Counted from the first letter of the stretch, positions 16,957 through 26,296 are shown. The stretch is DNA of 64,000 nucleotides from an uncultured Roseovarius sp. (GCA_947499555.1 CANMOU010000001.1:558001-622000), one strand, 5' to 3'. Notes: generated by a model not told the origin, from the letters alone. Numbers and translations are program-made.

Positions 16957-17757
16957 ATGAAGGTTAAAGACCTTGGCAATCTGGACACGGATGTTCTGCT
17001 GTTTGGCGGGCCATATTCAAATCTGCAGGCGACGCAGGCCATGCGGGCCGAAGCCTTGCGCCTTGGGATTGCGCCAGACCACGTGATCTGTACAGGCGAC
17101 GTTGTGGCTTATTGTGCCGATGCGGCGGCGACGGTGGCGGAGATACGGGATTGGGGCTGCCCCGTTGTGGCGGGGAATTGCGAAAAGCAACTTGCCCAAG
17201 ACGCGCAGGATTGTGGCTGTGGATTCGAGGAAGGGTCGGTCTGCGATGCGCTGTCGGTGGCATGGTTTGACTACGCAGGACGCCAGATCGATGCGGCTTC
17301 TCGCGCCTGGATGGCGGCGTGTCCAGATCTGATGGTCTTCACGCATCAGGAGCGACGTCTTGCCGTGATCCATGGCGGGCTGAGCGATATCAGCCGGTTT
17401 TTGTGGTCAACCAGTGCCGAGGCTGCATTTGCCGAGGAAATCGCGCTGATCGAGGCACAGGTTGGCCCGGTGCACGGAGTGATCGCGGGGCATTCGGGCA
17501 TCGCGTTTGAACGGCAGATAGGAACGGTGCAATGGATCAATGCCGGCGTGATCGGCATGCCGCCCAATGACGGGTTGGACCGAACGCACTATGCGCTTCT
17601 GCAAGACGGCAAGGTACGGTTTGAAGTTCTCGACTACGACGCGCCGGGTGCGCGCCAGGCCATGGAGGCTGCCGGTCTGGTGCAGGGCTACCACATCGGT
17701 CTGACAGAAGGGCTCTGGCCGTCGGAGGATATCTTGCCACCAGAGTTGCGCCGATAA
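16957..17757 (+). CDS. Metallophosphoesterase
   Basis: A 266-residue calcineurin-like phosphoesterase. GGPYSN replaces the usual GDIHGN loop at the N-terminus. CTGDVVAYCADAAATV supplies the metal-binding Asp, VVAGNCEKQLA the GNxE segment, and AVIHGGLS and VIAGHSGIAF the His ligands. It resembles the YfcE/Apaf-like bacterial group whose members hydrolyse phosphodiesters or Ap4A. The first metal Asp-x-His is not clearly present (PYSN), which may weaken the dinuclear site. It starts 11 bases from the divergent corC-like gene and ends 2 bases before convergent xerD. Confidence 0.85.
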   Translation: MKVKDLGNLDTDVLLFGGPYSNLQATQAMRAEALRLGIAPDHVICTGDVVAYCADAAATVAEIRDWGCPVVAGNCEKQLAQDAQDCGCGFEEGSVCDALSVAWFDYAGRQIDAASRAWMAACPDLMVFTHQERRLAVIHGGLSDISRFLWSTSAEAAFAEEIALIEAQVGPVHGVIAGHSGIAFERQIGTVQWINAGVIGMPPNDGLDRTHYALLQDGKVRFEVLDYDAPGARQAMEAAGLVQGYHIGLTEGLWPSEDILPPELRR

Positions 17758-17759
17758 GA

Positions 17760-18722
17760 TCAGGCCTCTGGCCGCGCGGATCCATCTTCTGATCTGGCTT
17801 TCTGCATCAGCGGATGAGCGGTATTGACCAGATCGCGCAGATGCTCATCCAGAACATGCGTGTAGATCTCGGTTGTCGCCACATCTGCATGACCCAGCAG
17901 CGTCTGGATCACCCGAAGATCGGCCCCATTGGCCAGCAGATGCGTGGCAAAGGCATGGCGCAACGTGTGTGGCGTAACCTTTTCCGGCGAGACACCCGCC
18001 CGGACGGCCAATTCCTTGATCAAAAGATAGAACCGGTGGCGGGTCATATGCCCAAGTTTGCCGGTTGACGGGAAAAGAAACGGCGAGTCCGGTTTTCCCT
18101 CAGCGCGTTTTTTGTCCTGCGCGGCATCGCGATGGCTTAGCCAATCCGTGACGGCCTCATGCGCAGAAGATGAGAGAGGCACCATGCGCTCTTTTCCGCC
18201 TTTGCCTTTGATCAAGAGCATTTGCGGTCTACCACGGACCGTCGCGACGGGCAAAGAGACCAGCTCGCTCACCCGCATGCCCGTGGCGTAGAGCAATTCC
18301 ATCAGACAGGTGTTGCGACTGCGATCTGCCTTGGAGCGCCCTGTTGAGTCAGCGGCTTGCAAAAGCCGGTCGACTTCCTCCAGATCAAGTGTTTTGGGCA
18401 GTGATTTCCGGCGCCCGGGGCCCTTGATCTTGATGGCCGGGTTGTCGTCTCGCAAACGTTCATCAAAGGCAAAGCGGTAAAACTGCTTGATGGCGGACAG
18501 TCGCCGCGCACGGGTCGACCGGGCCAGACCTTGCTGATCGCAGTGGGAAAGATAAGCCTCGATCTCGGCCTTTTGAAGCGTGCAGGGATCATGCCCGGCA
18601 TCGCGCGCCCATTCGGCAAAATCGCGCAGATCGCGCGCATAAGCCTGCAGCGTGTTTTCAGACGCCCCAAGTTCAGCCGCCTGCGCCTCGAGAAATCCAG
18701 ACATCCATTGGCGCGCGCTCAT
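17760..18722 (-). CDS. xerD: Tyrosine recombinase XerD
   Basis: A 320-residue site-specific recombinase. The SAM-like core-binding N-terminus is followed by the catalytic set: Arg150 (ATGMRVSEL), Lys174 (IKGKGGKERMVPL), His252/Arg255 (TPHTLRHAFATHLL), His278 (LGHADVATTEIYTHV) and nucleophile Tyr287. This is the chromosome-dimer-resolution enzyme acting with XerC at dif, not a phage integrase: length and motifs match XerD and no phage genes or att repeats are nearby. Its ATG overlaps the stop of the upstream unknown gene (18719-18722), so the two are coupled. Confidence 0.93.
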   Translation of the reverse strand: MSARQWMSGFLEAQAAELGASENTLQAYARDLRDFAEWARDAGHDPCTLQKAEIEAYLSHCDQQGLARSTRARRLSAIKQFYRFAFDERLRDDNPAIKIKGPGRRKSLPKTLDLEEVDRLLQAADSTGRSKADRSRNTCLMELLYATGMRVSELVSLPVATVRGRPQMLLIKGKGGKERMVPLSSSAHEAVTDWLSHRDAAQDKKRAEGKPDSPFLFPSTGKLGHMTRHRFYLLIKELAVRAGVSPEKVTPHTLRHAFATHLLANGADLRVIQTLLGHADVATTEIYTHVLDEHLRDLVNTAHPLMQKARSEDGSARPEA

Positions 18723-20254
18723 GACCGCGCCTCCAAGAGCAGGATCTGCAATGCCGCGCGACGCGCGGTATCTTCAAGTCCCACAGCACGGAGTGTGGCG
18801 AGGCCAGAGATAATCTCGCGGCTTTGATTTGGGCCAGCGGCGTCAAGCTGTAACGCGGCGGTTAGGATGGCTTGCCCGAGGCGGCCCTCATTCAGAAGCC
18901 CCTTATGATCGGGGGATGCGTCGGTTCGGGCGAAGGCGTCTGCAATGGCAATTTCCGTCGTGGTCGCCGCCAAGCTGCGATCAGGCGCGCCAAGCGCCAC
19001 GGATTGCAAGAAACGCTCGGGCCGCGCGTTCAGGGTCTTGGCCTGTGCGAGTGTTTCATAATCGGGCGACAGGAGTGCGACGTGATAGGCCACCTTGTCG
19101 GCAGGAGATGGCAGGTCAAACTCGGCCAGCGCGCTGCCGTAAAGCGTGGCAAGAGCGACGGCCAGCCCTTCACGCCGCATCTCAGGCCAAAGCTCTGTCA
19201 GCGCGGCGGCGGTCGCAGCGCTGTCCTTCCGGGCCAGGGCCTTGTCGAGCGCTTGCACGCCTGCCACCCGCTCCCAAACGCCGCCCGAGGCTGCGGGGCT
19301 TTGAGAAGTGTAAAGTCCCAAAAGCCTGTTGGCGGGCAGAGCGCCGGTATGGGCCAGCCGTTCTGCCGCCTCGATCTCGGCTTTCCAGCCCGACACGCCG
19401 CGCAGATCGGCCACGGCGAAGGCGCGCGGCAGGTTGCGGGTTGGAATGGGGGCTCCGGCGGCTTCAAGAAGGCGGAAGTTCAACGGGGTGATGTCTCGTG
19501 CCGGAGGCAAAGAAGGCGTGGTTTCAATCGTTTCTGGATCAAGGAATTGCGCCAGAAGCAGGCCTGTTGAGCCGTCCAGAAGGCCCAGAGCATTGGCCGT
19601 GTCAAAGGTGAGCGCGGCTGTGTTCCAGTCCCCTGCGCGCGCAGCGCAGAAAATACGCGCCTCATAGCTCTGGCTGAGTGACGGATTGGCGGCCAGTGCT
19701 GCACAGGCGGCATCCTCGGTGCCGGTGAGCAAAGACAGATCGAACCACTGATCAAAAAGCGCGGGCTGTTTGGGACCGGCCTGTTCTATCAAAGCCAGGG
19801 CCGGGTCCACCGCGCCCATCCGGCGCAGCGTTGTGGCGCGGTCATTGAGAAAGGACGCAGCCGATCGCGTTTCCGAGGCCGGAGCGTCAGCTTCGGCAAG
19901 CAAAAGCGTGTAATAAAGCGCCTGCAGCGCGGGCAGAGGATCGTTCGAGATGCGCGACAGAAGAGCCGATATCGTCTCGGCGCGCGAGGCCAACCAGAGC
20001 TCTGGTGGCAGGCCGGTTGTGGAGAAGGGCAAAAGACCTATCGTCTCGGACGCCTCAGACCCAAGTGGGGCGACGGTGACATCCGGGGCAGAACTGCCCT
20101 CAGGCGCTGTTGGCTCTGGAAGGGCGGTGACGAGCGGTTGTGTCAGGCTGATGGGAGCTGGATCCTTCAGCCAGTCAATCGCGGTCAGAGGCTCTTCTGC
20201 CAAACCCGGTGTCGCGACCAAGGTCATAAGAATTAACGGGTTAAGAACTCTCAA
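18719..20254 (-). CDS. Exported protein of unknown function
   Basis: 511 residues. MRVLNPLILMTLVATPGLA is a Sec signal. The mature part is Ala/Leu-rich and almost entirely helical, with repeated Leu-Ala-x-Ala pairs resembling irregular TPR-like solenoid repeats. I recognise no catalytic motif. The start is a TTG at 20254 with AGGAAA 6 bases upstream, which gives the intact signal peptide; ATG 20227 would truncate it. It overlaps the small membrane protein before it by 14 bases and xerD after it by 4 bases, so all three form one operon. It is probably a periplasmic scaffold. Confidence 0.78.
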   Translation of the reverse strand: MRVLNPLILMTLVATPGLAEEPLTAIDWLKDPAPISLTQPLVTALPEPTAPEGSSAPDVTVAPLGSEASETIGLLPFSTTGLPPELWLASRAETISALLSRISNDPLPALQALYYTLLLAEADAPASETRSAASFLNDRATTLRRMGAVDPALALIEQAGPKQPALFDQWFDLSLLTGTEDAACAALAANPSLSQSYEARIFCAARAGDWNTAALTFDTANALGLLDGSTGLLLAQFLDPETIETTPSLPPARDITPLNFRLLEAAGAPIPTRNLPRAFAVADLRGVSGWKAEIEAAERLAHTGALPANRLLGLYTSQSPAASGGVWERVAGVQALDKALARKDSAATAAALTELWPEMRREGLAVALATLYGSALAEFDLPSPADKVAYHVALLSPDYETLAQAKTLNARPERFLQSVALGAPDRSLAATTTEIAIADAFARTDASPDHKGLLNEGRLGQAILTAALQLDAAGPNQSREIISGLATLRAVGLEDTARRAALQILLLEARS

Positions 20255-20390
20255 GAATGATTTCCTGCCGGATCTCTTCGCTTGGCGGCGAGAAATCGGC
20301 CCCGAAGAATGGCCCGATATAGGCGTATGCCACCAATGCGATGAAACCCAATCCGATTAGGTACAGCAAAAACTTTATTAGCCTTAACAT
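20241..20390 (-). CDS. Small single-span membrane protein (49 residues)
   Basis: MLRLIKFLLYLIGLGFIALVAYAY forms one transmembrane helix. It is followed by a short acidic tail ending EEIRQEIILES. An AGG ribosome site precedes ATG 20390. The end overlaps the start of the exported 511-residue protein by 14 bases, indicating coupled translation, so it may be a membrane partner of that protein. The frame opens further upstream to 20447, but those residues are basic and not membrane-like. Confidence 0.7.
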   Translation of the reverse strand: MLRLIKFLLYLIGLGFIALVAYAYIGPFFGADFSPPSEEIRQEIILESS

Positions 20391-20463
20391 GTTGCGCCTG
20401 CCTGCTCGCTTCCTTGTTTTGCACAACTTATAACTGGCCTTTTGCACAAGATCACGTCATTCA

Positions 20464-21063
20464 GTGTCTCAGCGCGGAAAATTGGCAGGGGAGCGCCTAA
20501 GTTTGACCACTGAAAACACCTGGAAACTGAAAAAAACGGTGGTTCTTGTGGGTATGATGGGCGCAGGAAAAACCGCTGTGGGCAAGGCTTTGGCGACCAT
20601 GCTTGATGTTCCCTTCCTTGATTCGGATGTCGAGATCGAAGCTGCGGCTAATATGTCGATCAAGGAAATTTTTGAGCGAGACGGTGAAGCGTTTTTTCGC
20701 GACCGCGAAAGCGAGGTGATTGAGCGGCTTTTGGACAATGAACGCGGTATTCTCTCGGCGGGCGGTGGTGCTTTTCTTTCGGAGCGTAACCGCGAGATGA
20801 TCCACAAAAAGGGTGTTGCCGTGTGGCTGAAGGCGGACCTTGAGCTTTTGTGGAACAGGGTAAAACATAAAGATACCAGGCCGTTGCTGCGCACAGCTGA
20901 TCCTTATGTCACGCTGAAATCGCTCTACGAGGCGCGCTTGCCGTTATACCAGAAGGCTGATCTTGCTGTTGAGGCCTGCGCCAATTTTTCGATTGAGACA
21001 ATGGCCGGTCATGTGCGTGACGCGCTTTTGAGCCGGAAAGATGTGCTGGAGGCGTCTCTATGA
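20464..21063 (+). CDS. aroK: Shikimate kinase AroK
   Basis: Up to 199 residues. The P-loop VLVGMMGAGKTAVGKALA, the shikimate-binding DSDVEIE, FFRDRESEVI and LSAGGGAFL, and the lid residues in RPLL are all present. It phosphorylates shikimate in the cytoplasmic chorismate pathway. The start is uncertain: GTG 20464 gives an N-terminal extension, while a TTG at 20503 (LTTENTW) with GGGGAG upstream would give about 186 residues, closer to the usual length. Its stop overlaps the aroB start (ATGA), the usual aroK-aroB pairing. Confidence 0.94.
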   Translation: MSQRGKLAGERLSLTTENTWKLKKTVVLVGMMGAGKTAVGKALATMLDVPFLDSDVEIEAAANMSIKEIFERDGEAFFRDRESEVIERLLDNERGILSAGGGAFLSERNREMIHKKGVAVWLKADLELLWNRVKHKDTRPLLRTADPYVTLKSLYEARLPLYQKADLAVEACANFSIETMAGHVRDALLSRKDVLEASL

Positions 21064-22172
21064 TGGAATCCGTCCATGTTGGCCTGGGAGAGCGGGCTTA
21101 TGACGTCCATATCGGCTCGGGGCTTTTGTCGGATGCCGGTACGCATATAGCGCCGCTGCTTCATCGCCCAAAAGTGGCGATCATCAGCGACGAAACCGTG
21201 GCTGATGCGCATCTGAAGGCCCTGACGAAGGCGCTGGATCGGGCTGGCATTCAGTCATCTTCATTAATCTTAACGCCCGGAGAGGCCACCAAATCCTGGC
21301 CGCATCTGGAACGTGCGGTGGAATGGTTGCTTTCGGAAAAGATCGAACGCCTGGATGTTGTCGTCGCCTTTGGGGGCGGGGTAATCGGTGATCTGGTGGG
21401 TTTTGCGGCGGCTGTTTTGCGCCGGGGCGTGCGCTTTGTGCAGATCCCCACCAGCCTTCTGGCGCAGGTGGACAGCTCGGTTGGGGGCAAGACCGGGATC
21501 AATGCGCCGCATGGCAAGAATTTGATCGGGGCGTTTCATCAACCGACGATGGTTCTGGCCGATATTGACGTGCTCGATACGCTCACAGAACGGGATTTTC
21601 TGGCCGGTTACGGCGAGGTGGTGAAATACGGGCTTCTGGGCGATGCCGCGTTTTTTGAATGGCTTGAAGAGAACGGCCCGGCGCTGCGCGTTGGCGACAA
21701 GGCGGCCCGGCAATATGCGGTGAAACGCTCTGTTGAGATGAAGGCCGATATTGTGGTGCGCGACGAAACCGAGCAGGGGGATCGCGCCCTTCTTAATCTT
21801 GGCCATACGTTTTGCCACGCATTGGAGGCGGCGACGGGCTATTCCGATCGCCTTTTGCATGGCGAAGGCGTAGCCATCGGCTGTGCGCTGGCCTTTGAGC
21901 TGTCGGCGCGTTTGGGGCTCTGTTCACAAGAAGATCCAAGCCGCGTGCGGGCGCATCTGCGTGACATGAAGATGAAGGTTGATCTATCTGATATATCAGG
22001 ACAATTGCCGGATGCAGATGGACTTCTTGATTTGATGGCACAGGACAAAAAGGTGATCGACGGTCGCCTGCGGTTTATCCTGGCGCGCGGCATTGGCGAG
22101 GCATTTGTCGCCGAGGATGTTGACACAGACGAGGTTCGCCACGTTCTTTTGGATGCCTTGGCGGGTCGCTGA
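21060..22172 (+). CDS. aroB: 3-dehydroquinate synthase AroB
   Basis: 370 residues. The NAD-binding stretch VVVAFGGGVIGDLVGFAAAVLRRGV, the PTSLLAQVDSSVGGKTGIN active-site segment, and zinc ligands in ERDFLAGYGEVVKYG, LNLGHTFCHALEAATGY and LLHGEGVAIG are intact. It converts DAHP to 3-dehydroquinate, the second shikimate-pathway step. It is translated from an ATG overlapping the aroK stop codon. It ends 6 bases before the convergent aquaporin gene, with no visible terminator between. Confidence 0.96.
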   Translation: MMESVHVGLGERAYDVHIGSGLLSDAGTHIAPLLHRPKVAIISDETVADAHLKALTKALDRAGIQSSSLILTPGEATKSWPHLERAVEWLLSEKIERLDVVVAFGGGVIGDLVGFAAAVLRRGVRFVQIPTSLLAQVDSSVGGKTGINAPHGKNLIGAFHQPTMVLADIDVLDTLTERDFLAGYGEVVKYGLLGDAAFFEWLEENGPALRVGDKAARQYAVKRSVEMKADIVVRDETEQGDRALLNLGHTFCHALEAATGYSDRLLHGEGVAIGCALAFELSARLGLCSQEDPSRVRAHLRDMKMKVDLSDISGQLPDADGLLDLMAQDKKVIDGRLRFILARGIGEAFVAEDVDTDEVRHVLLDALAGR

Positions 22173-22178
22173 TACCGT

Positions 22179-22856
22179 CTATGACGGCACCTTGTCGTCA
22201 TTGCCCTTGAGCAGCCAGCCAAAGAGCGCCACTGCCAGCGCCGCGCCGATAAATTCCGCGGTGATGAAGCCCGGCAGGTCAACGGGGCGAATGCCGGAGA
22301 AGGTATCGGTGAACGCACGAGAAATGGCGACGGCCGGATTGGCAAAGGACGTGGATGCCGTGAACCAGTAGGCGGCGGTGATATAAAGCCCCACAAGCAT
22401 GGGAATGGCATCGACCCGGAACCGCAAGCCGCCCAGAATGACGCCGACAAGACCGAAGGTGGCCACGATTTCTGCAAACCACTGCGCGCCGCCGGTGCGC
22501 ACGGTTGAGGATGTCTGGATCAATTCCTGCGCAAACATGCCATGCGCAATGATCGCCCCCAGAATACCGCCTGCAACCTGCGCAAGGATGTAGAGCCCGG
22601 TGTCCAAGGCCGAAATCTCACGTCTGAGCAGAAAAGCGAAAGATACCGCCGGGTTGAAATGGGCGCCGGAGATCGGCCCAAGAATGGTGATCAGCACAAA
22701 AAGGATCGCACCGGTCGGGATCGTGTTGCCCAACAAGGCCACCGCGACATCTTCCGTCAGCGTCTCGGCCATGATGCCCGAGCCGACCACGGTGCAGACC
22801 AGCAAGAGCGTGCCGAGGAATTCCGCCGTGAGGCGACGTGGCAAGTCAAACGTCAT
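22179..22856 (-). CDS. aqpS: Aquaglyceroporin of the ars operon (AqpS-like)
   Basis: About 225 residues, six membrane helices. The two pore loops are HFNPAVSFAF and FANPAVAISR, both with intact NPA. Start ATG 22856 overlaps the arsC stop (ATGA, 22853-22856), which decides it against a long upstream frame. In Sinorhizobium meliloti a channel of this kind replaces the ArsB pump: arsenate reduced by ArsC leaves as arsenite down its gradient. The order arsR-arsC-aqpS without arsB or acr3 here supports the same role. MIP channels of other function cannot be excluded. Confidence 0.88.
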   Translation of the reverse strand: MTFDLPRRLTAEFLGTLLLVCTVVGSGIMAETLTEDVAVALLGNTIPTGAILFVLITILGPISGAHFNPAVSFAFLLRREISALDTGLYILAQVAGGILGAIIAHGMFAQELIQTSSTVRTGGAQWFAEIVATFGLVGVILGGLRFRVDAIPMLVGLYITAAYWFTASTSFANPAVAISRAFTDTFSGIRPVDLPGFITAEFIGAALAVALFGWLLKGNDDKVPS

Positions 22857-23383
22857 GTGGTTTCTGGATCCTTTTGGTCTTTGAGCGCGCCAATGGCGTC
22901 GAGTTCTTTCTTCAGCGACAGCCCGTCCAGTTGCGAGAAGGGTAGGTTCGCGAAGATTGAAATGCGGTTGTGCAACATGCGGTAGGTGTCGTGAAAGGCC
23001 AGACCAATTTCGGCATCGGAGCCGGTGACGGCGGCCGGGTCCGGCAGACCCCAATGCGCGCTGATCGGCTGACCGGGCCAATAGGGGCAAGTCTCATTCG
23101 CGGCGTTGTCACAGACAGTGAATACGAAATCCATCCTTGGCGCGTCGGGTCCGGAAAACTCATCCCAGCTCTTGGAGCGCAGCATGCTTGTGTCGTGATT
23201 GAGGTGTTGCAGCACTGATATTGCATGCGGGTTCGGCGCGCCGGTGGGTTGCGACCCGGCGGAATAGCTTTGAAACCGACCCAGACCTTCGCGGGCCATG
23301 ATGGCCTCGGCGATGAGGGAGCGGGCGGAGTTTCCGGTGCACAGGAAAAGGACGTTTTTCAAATCGGATGAACTTGACGACAT
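22853..23383 (-). CDS. arsC: Arsenate reductase, low-molecular-weight phosphatase type
   Basis: About 176 residues. The P-loop is VLFLCTGNSARSLIAEAIM (catalytic Cys near residue 16). The redox Cys pair lies in FTVCDNAANETCPYWPG, as in thioredoxin-linked ArsC enzymes. AHWGLPDPAAVTG is the usual Asp-Pro loop. The protein reduces arsenate to arsenite, which the co-transcribed channel can release. ATG 23383 has GAGGA 8 bases upstream and lies 10 bases after arsR; an in-frame ATG at 23410 would overlap arsR. The C-terminal tail continues about 30 residues past the core domain. Confidence 0.92.
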   Translation of the reverse strand: MSSSSSDLKNVLFLCTGNSARSLIAEAIMAREGLGRFQSYSAGSQPTGAPNPHAISVLQHLNHDTSMLRSKSWDEFSGPDAPRMDFVFTVCDNAANETCPYWPGQPISAHWGLPDPAAVTGSDAEIGLAFHDTYRMLHNRISIFANLPFSQLDGLSLKKELDAIGALKDQKDPETT

Positions 23384-23393
23384 GGCGCGTTCC

Positions 23394-23726
23394 TCAGCAT
23401 GGGCAGGCAAGTTGTTGGATCAGGGGTTGGCATTCAGTAGGATTTCCACCACAGCAATCCTCGATCAAGAAACCGAGAAGGTCTTGAATCCCCTCTACAT
23501 TGGCTCGGTACAGGATGGTGCGGCCGTCGCGTTCCGAGACGATCAGACCTGCCTGCGTCAGGATCGACAGGTGCGATGACATGGTGTTCTGCCGCACGCC
23601 ACAGGTTGTCGCGATGTCACCCGCTGCAAGCCCTTCTGGCCCGGCCCGCATCAACAGGCGAAACACCTCAAGCCGGGTCGCATGCGAGAGCGCCTGCAGG
23701 GCGGAAAGGGCGGTAGATGTATCCAT
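23394..23726 (-). CDS. arsR: ArsR-family arsenic-responsive repressor
   Basis: About 110 residues of winged helix (LSHATRLEVFRLLMRAGPEG; recognition helix region VRQNTMSSHLSILTQAGL). The C-terminus carries EDCCGGNPTEC, a Cys-Cys plus Cys set like the As(III) site of Acidithiobacillus-type ArsR. The family releases DNA on binding arsenite. I choose ATG 23726 (MDTSTALSAL), the normal family start. Longer frames to 23753 or 23762 would translate the operator. No Shine-Dalgarno is visible before ATG 23726, so the mRNA may be leaderless. Confidence 0.9.
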   Translation of the reverse strand: MDTSTALSALQALSHATRLEVFRLLMRAGPEGLAAGDIATTCGVRQNTMSSHLSILTQAGLIVSERDGRTILYRANVEGIQDLLGFLIEDCCGGNPTECQPLIQQLACPC

Positions 23727-23749
23727 ATATCGCGAAATATCGATATATG
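23724..23749. promoter_or_regulatory. ArsR operator
   Basis: A perfect 9-bp inverted repeat, CATATATCG and CGATATATG, separated by 8 bases and directly abutting the arsR start codon. AT-rich dyads of this size are typical ArsR/SmtB targets, and autorepression of arsR-arsC-aqpS is the natural reading. Confidence 0.72.
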
Positions 23750-23794
23750 ACATGTGATGCAATCGATGTTATGCGAAAGTTTTGTGACAGGCGG

Positions 23795-23814
23795 CGTTTT
23801 CCGGGCGGAAAACG
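23795..23814. terminator. Hairpin downstream of tyrS
   Basis: Perfect 8-bp stem CGTTTTCC/GGAAAACG with a GGGC loop, 46 bases after the tyrS stop and before the arsR promoter. No T-run follows on the minus strand, so it is only a possible terminator or insulator. Confidence 0.35.
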
Positions 23815-23860
23815 GCCTGAAAAATGCGTATTTCCGAAGCCGGCATAACGCAGCTTCCGA

Positions 23861-25114
23861 TCAGTCGACGAGCTTCACCAGCGCGTGGCGTTTCTTGCCT
23901 GCCGAAAGCTTGATCGGGGAGGAGAGCGCGCCGGCGTCAATCATCAGGCCGGCATCGTTGAGCGGGGCATCGTCAAGTTTGGCGCCATTTTCCGCGATCA
24001 ATCGCTTGGCGTCCTTGCCGGATTTGGCGAGGCCGGATTTTACGATCAACTGCACGATGGAAATGCCCTCGCCAATATCTGAAGCGGAGAGCTCCAGTGT
24101 CGGCAAATCATCCCCGACGCCGCCTTTTTCAAAGACCTCGCGCGCAGTGGCTTCTGCGGCCTGTGCAGCCTCGGCCCCGTGCAATAGCGTTGTTACCTCA
24201 TTGGCGAGGATGATTTTGGCCTCATTGATCTCCGATCCCGCCAGCGCGCCCAGACGGTCGCATTCCTCAACGGGCAACTCCGTGTAGAGTTTCAGGAACC
24301 GGCCCACATCGGCATCCATCGTGTTGCGCCAGAATTGCCAGAACGTGTAGGGCGCGCACATGTCCGCATTAAGCCAGACCGCACCATCCTGGCTTTTGCC
24401 CATTTTGCGGCCATCGGCTGTCTCCAGCAGCGGCGAGGTGAGGCCGTAGACCTCGTGATCAAGCACGCGGCGGGTGAGGTCAATCCCGTTGACGATGTTC
24501 CCCCACTGATCCGAGCCGCCCATCTGTAAGAGGCACCCGTAGCGGCGGTTGAGCTCCATGAAATCATAAGCCTGCAGGATCATGTAATTGAATTCCAGAA
24601 ACGACAGTGACTGTTCGCGGTCGAGACGCGATTTGACAGATTCAAAGGCCAGCATCCGGTTGACCGAGAAATGCCGCCCGATGTCGCGCAGGAATTCGAT
24701 GTATTTCAGCCCGCCGAGCCATTCATCATTGTTGAGCATGACGGCATCGGTCGTCCCGTCGCCATAGCTCACATAGGCGGCAAAGACTTTTTGGATGCCG
24801 TCGATATTGGCCTGAATGGCCGCATCGTCGAGCAAGGGCCGCTCATCGGCGCGAAAACTGGGATCTCCCACCTTCGTGGTGCCGCCGCCCATGAGCGTGA
24901 TGGGCTTGTGTCCGGTTTTCTGCAACCAACGCAGCATCATGATCTGGATGAGCGAGCCGACATGCAGCGATTTGGCCGTGGCGTCGAAGCCGATATAGGC
25001 GGGGACCAAGTCCTTCATCAGAGCGGCATCAAGCGCCGCAAGATCGGTGCAGTCGGCCATAAAGCCGCGCTCGATCATCACGCGCAAGAAATCTGATTTG
25101 GGTTGGGTGGTCAT
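23861..25114 (-). CDS. tyrS: Tyrosyl-tRNA synthetase
   Basis: 417 residues. The class I signature is HVGS (in [11 protein letters not shown]), and the KMSKS loop reads KMGKS ([11 protein letters not shown]). The tyrosine pocket YIGFDATA and [15 protein letters not shown] are present. A C-terminal S4-like RNA-binding domain spans about residues 350-417 ([20 protein letters not shown]). It charges tRNA-Tyr in the cytoplasm. It is monocistronic and divergent from anmK with a 63-base gap. Confidence 0.96.
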   Translation of the reverse strand: MTTQPKSDFLRVMIERGFMADCTDLAALDAALMKDLVPAYIGFDATAKSLHVGSLIQIMMLRWLQKTGHKPITLMGGGTTKVGDPSFRADERPLLDDAAIQANIDGIQKVFAAYVSYGDGTTDAVMLNNDEWLGGLKYIEFLRDIGRHFSVNRMLAFESVKSRLDREQSLSFLEFNYMILQAYDFMELNRRYGCLLQMGGSDQWGNIVNGIDLTRRVLDHEVYGLTSPLLETADGRKMGKSQDGAVWLNADMCAPYTFWQFWRNTMDADVGRFLKLYTELPVEECDRLGALAGSEINEAKIILANEVTTLLHGAEAAQAAEATAREVFEKGGVGDDLPTLELSASDIGEGISIVQLIVKSGLAKSGKDAKRLIAENGAKLDDAPLNDAGLMIDAGALSSPIKLSAGKKRHALVKLVD

Positions 25115-25177
25115 AGCGCTTGTCCCGGTTCTCTTTGCGCGGCATGTATAGGGGCGGTTTAGGCGAAGGAAAAGGCC

Positions 25178-26296
25178 ATGTTGAAGGCCCGGATCAAGGC
25201 AGGCCCAGTTTGGGCACTGGGGGCGATGTCGGGCACGTCTCTGGACGGCGTGGATGCCGCCATGGTCCAGACCGATGGCGAGGTAATCTTTGGCTTTGGT
25301 GACAGCGCCTATCGGGGCTATTCACGGGCAGAAGAGGCGGTGCTGCGCGACGCGCTTGGCAAATGGCCCGGTGAGGTGGGCCAAGAGGCGCTGCCGATGG
25401 TGCAACAGGCGCATATTGATGTGCTCTCGGGCTTTGAGGGGGCCGAGATCGTGGGCTTTCACGGCCAGACCCTTGCGCATGACCCAAAAGGGCGCGGCAC
25501 GCATCAGATCGGGGATGGGGCCTCTCTTGCGGAAGCTTTGAACCTTCCGGTGGTCTGGGACTTTCGGTCAGCCGACGTGGAACTGGGCGGAGAAGGTGCG
25601 CCACTGGCGCCGTTTTTTCACTTTGCCTGCGCGAAATGGATGCAGGCCGAGCGCCCATTGGCCTTTCTCAACCTGGGGGGCGTAGGCAATCTGACCTGGA
25701 TTGATCCCAGTAAAGACCGCCCAGACGAAGACGGCGCGCTCCTGGCCTTTGACACAGGACCAGCCAATGCGCCGATCAATGATCTGATGATGGCGCGGCG
25801 GGGCGAGCCTTTTGACCGCGATGGCGCTGTGGCGCTTCAGGGGGCAGTGGCACAAGGCGCGCTGGAGGCGTTTCTGGAAGATATCTACTTTCGGAAAATC
25901 CCGCCCAAATCGCTTGACCGGGATGGCTTTGCGACGCTGACTGATCTGGTGAAAGATCTCAGTGATGCCGATGCTGTGGCCACGCTGACCGGCATGGCCG
26001 CAGCGGCGGTTTTGCAAGGAATGGAGCACTGCCCCAGTCCACCAGATCGGGTGCTGGTCTGTGGCGGAGGGCGCAAGAACCCGGTGATGATGGCCATGCT
26101 GCGCGCGGCGCTGGATGCACAGGTTGACCCGGTGGAAACGGTCGGACTGGATGGGGATATGTTAGAGGCGCAAGCCTTTGGTCATCTGGCCGTGCGTGTG
26201 TTGCGCGGCTTGCCGACATCCTGCCCCAGCACCACCGGTGTGGGCGCGGCGGTGGCCGGGGGTACGGTAAGCTGGCCCGGAGGAGAGGGACAATGA
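25178..26296 (+). CDS. anmK: Anhydro-N-acetylmuramic acid kinase AnmK
   Basis: 372 residues of the ASKHA kinase fold. The N-terminal phosphate loop is [39 protein letters not shown] and [12 protein letters not shown] carry the sugar- and ATP-binding residues, and [11 protein letters not shown] is near the C-terminus. AnmK recycles peptidoglycan by converting 1,6-anhydro-MurNAc plus ATP to MurNAc-6-phosphate. It overlaps the next gene by 4 bases (ATGA), heading a three-gene operon with a racemase-family and a PLP enzyme. No murQ is nearby. Confidence 0.94.
   Translation: MLKARIKAGPVWALGAMSGTSLDGVDAAMVQTDGEVIFGFGDSAYRGYSRAEEAVLRDALGKWPGEVGQEALPMVQQAHIDVLSGFEGAEIVGFHGQTLAHDPKGRGTHQIGDGASLAEALNLPVVWDFRSADVELGGEGAPLAPFFHFACAKWMQAERPLAFLNLGGVGNLTWIDPSKDRPDEDGALLAFDTGPANAPINDLMMARRGEPFDRDGAVALQGAVAQGALEAFLEDIYFRKIPPKSLDRDGFATLTDLVKDLSDADAVATLTGMAAAAVLQGMEHCPSPPDRVLVCGGGRKNPVMMAMLRAALDAQVDPVETVGLDGDMLEAQAFGHLAVRVLRGLPTSCPSTTGVGAAVAGGTVSWPGGEGQ

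Noticed and set aside
17760-18722. Phage or island integrase
   Set aside because: Length and catalytic motifs fit chromosomal XerD; no phage genes, tRNA or att repeats nearby.
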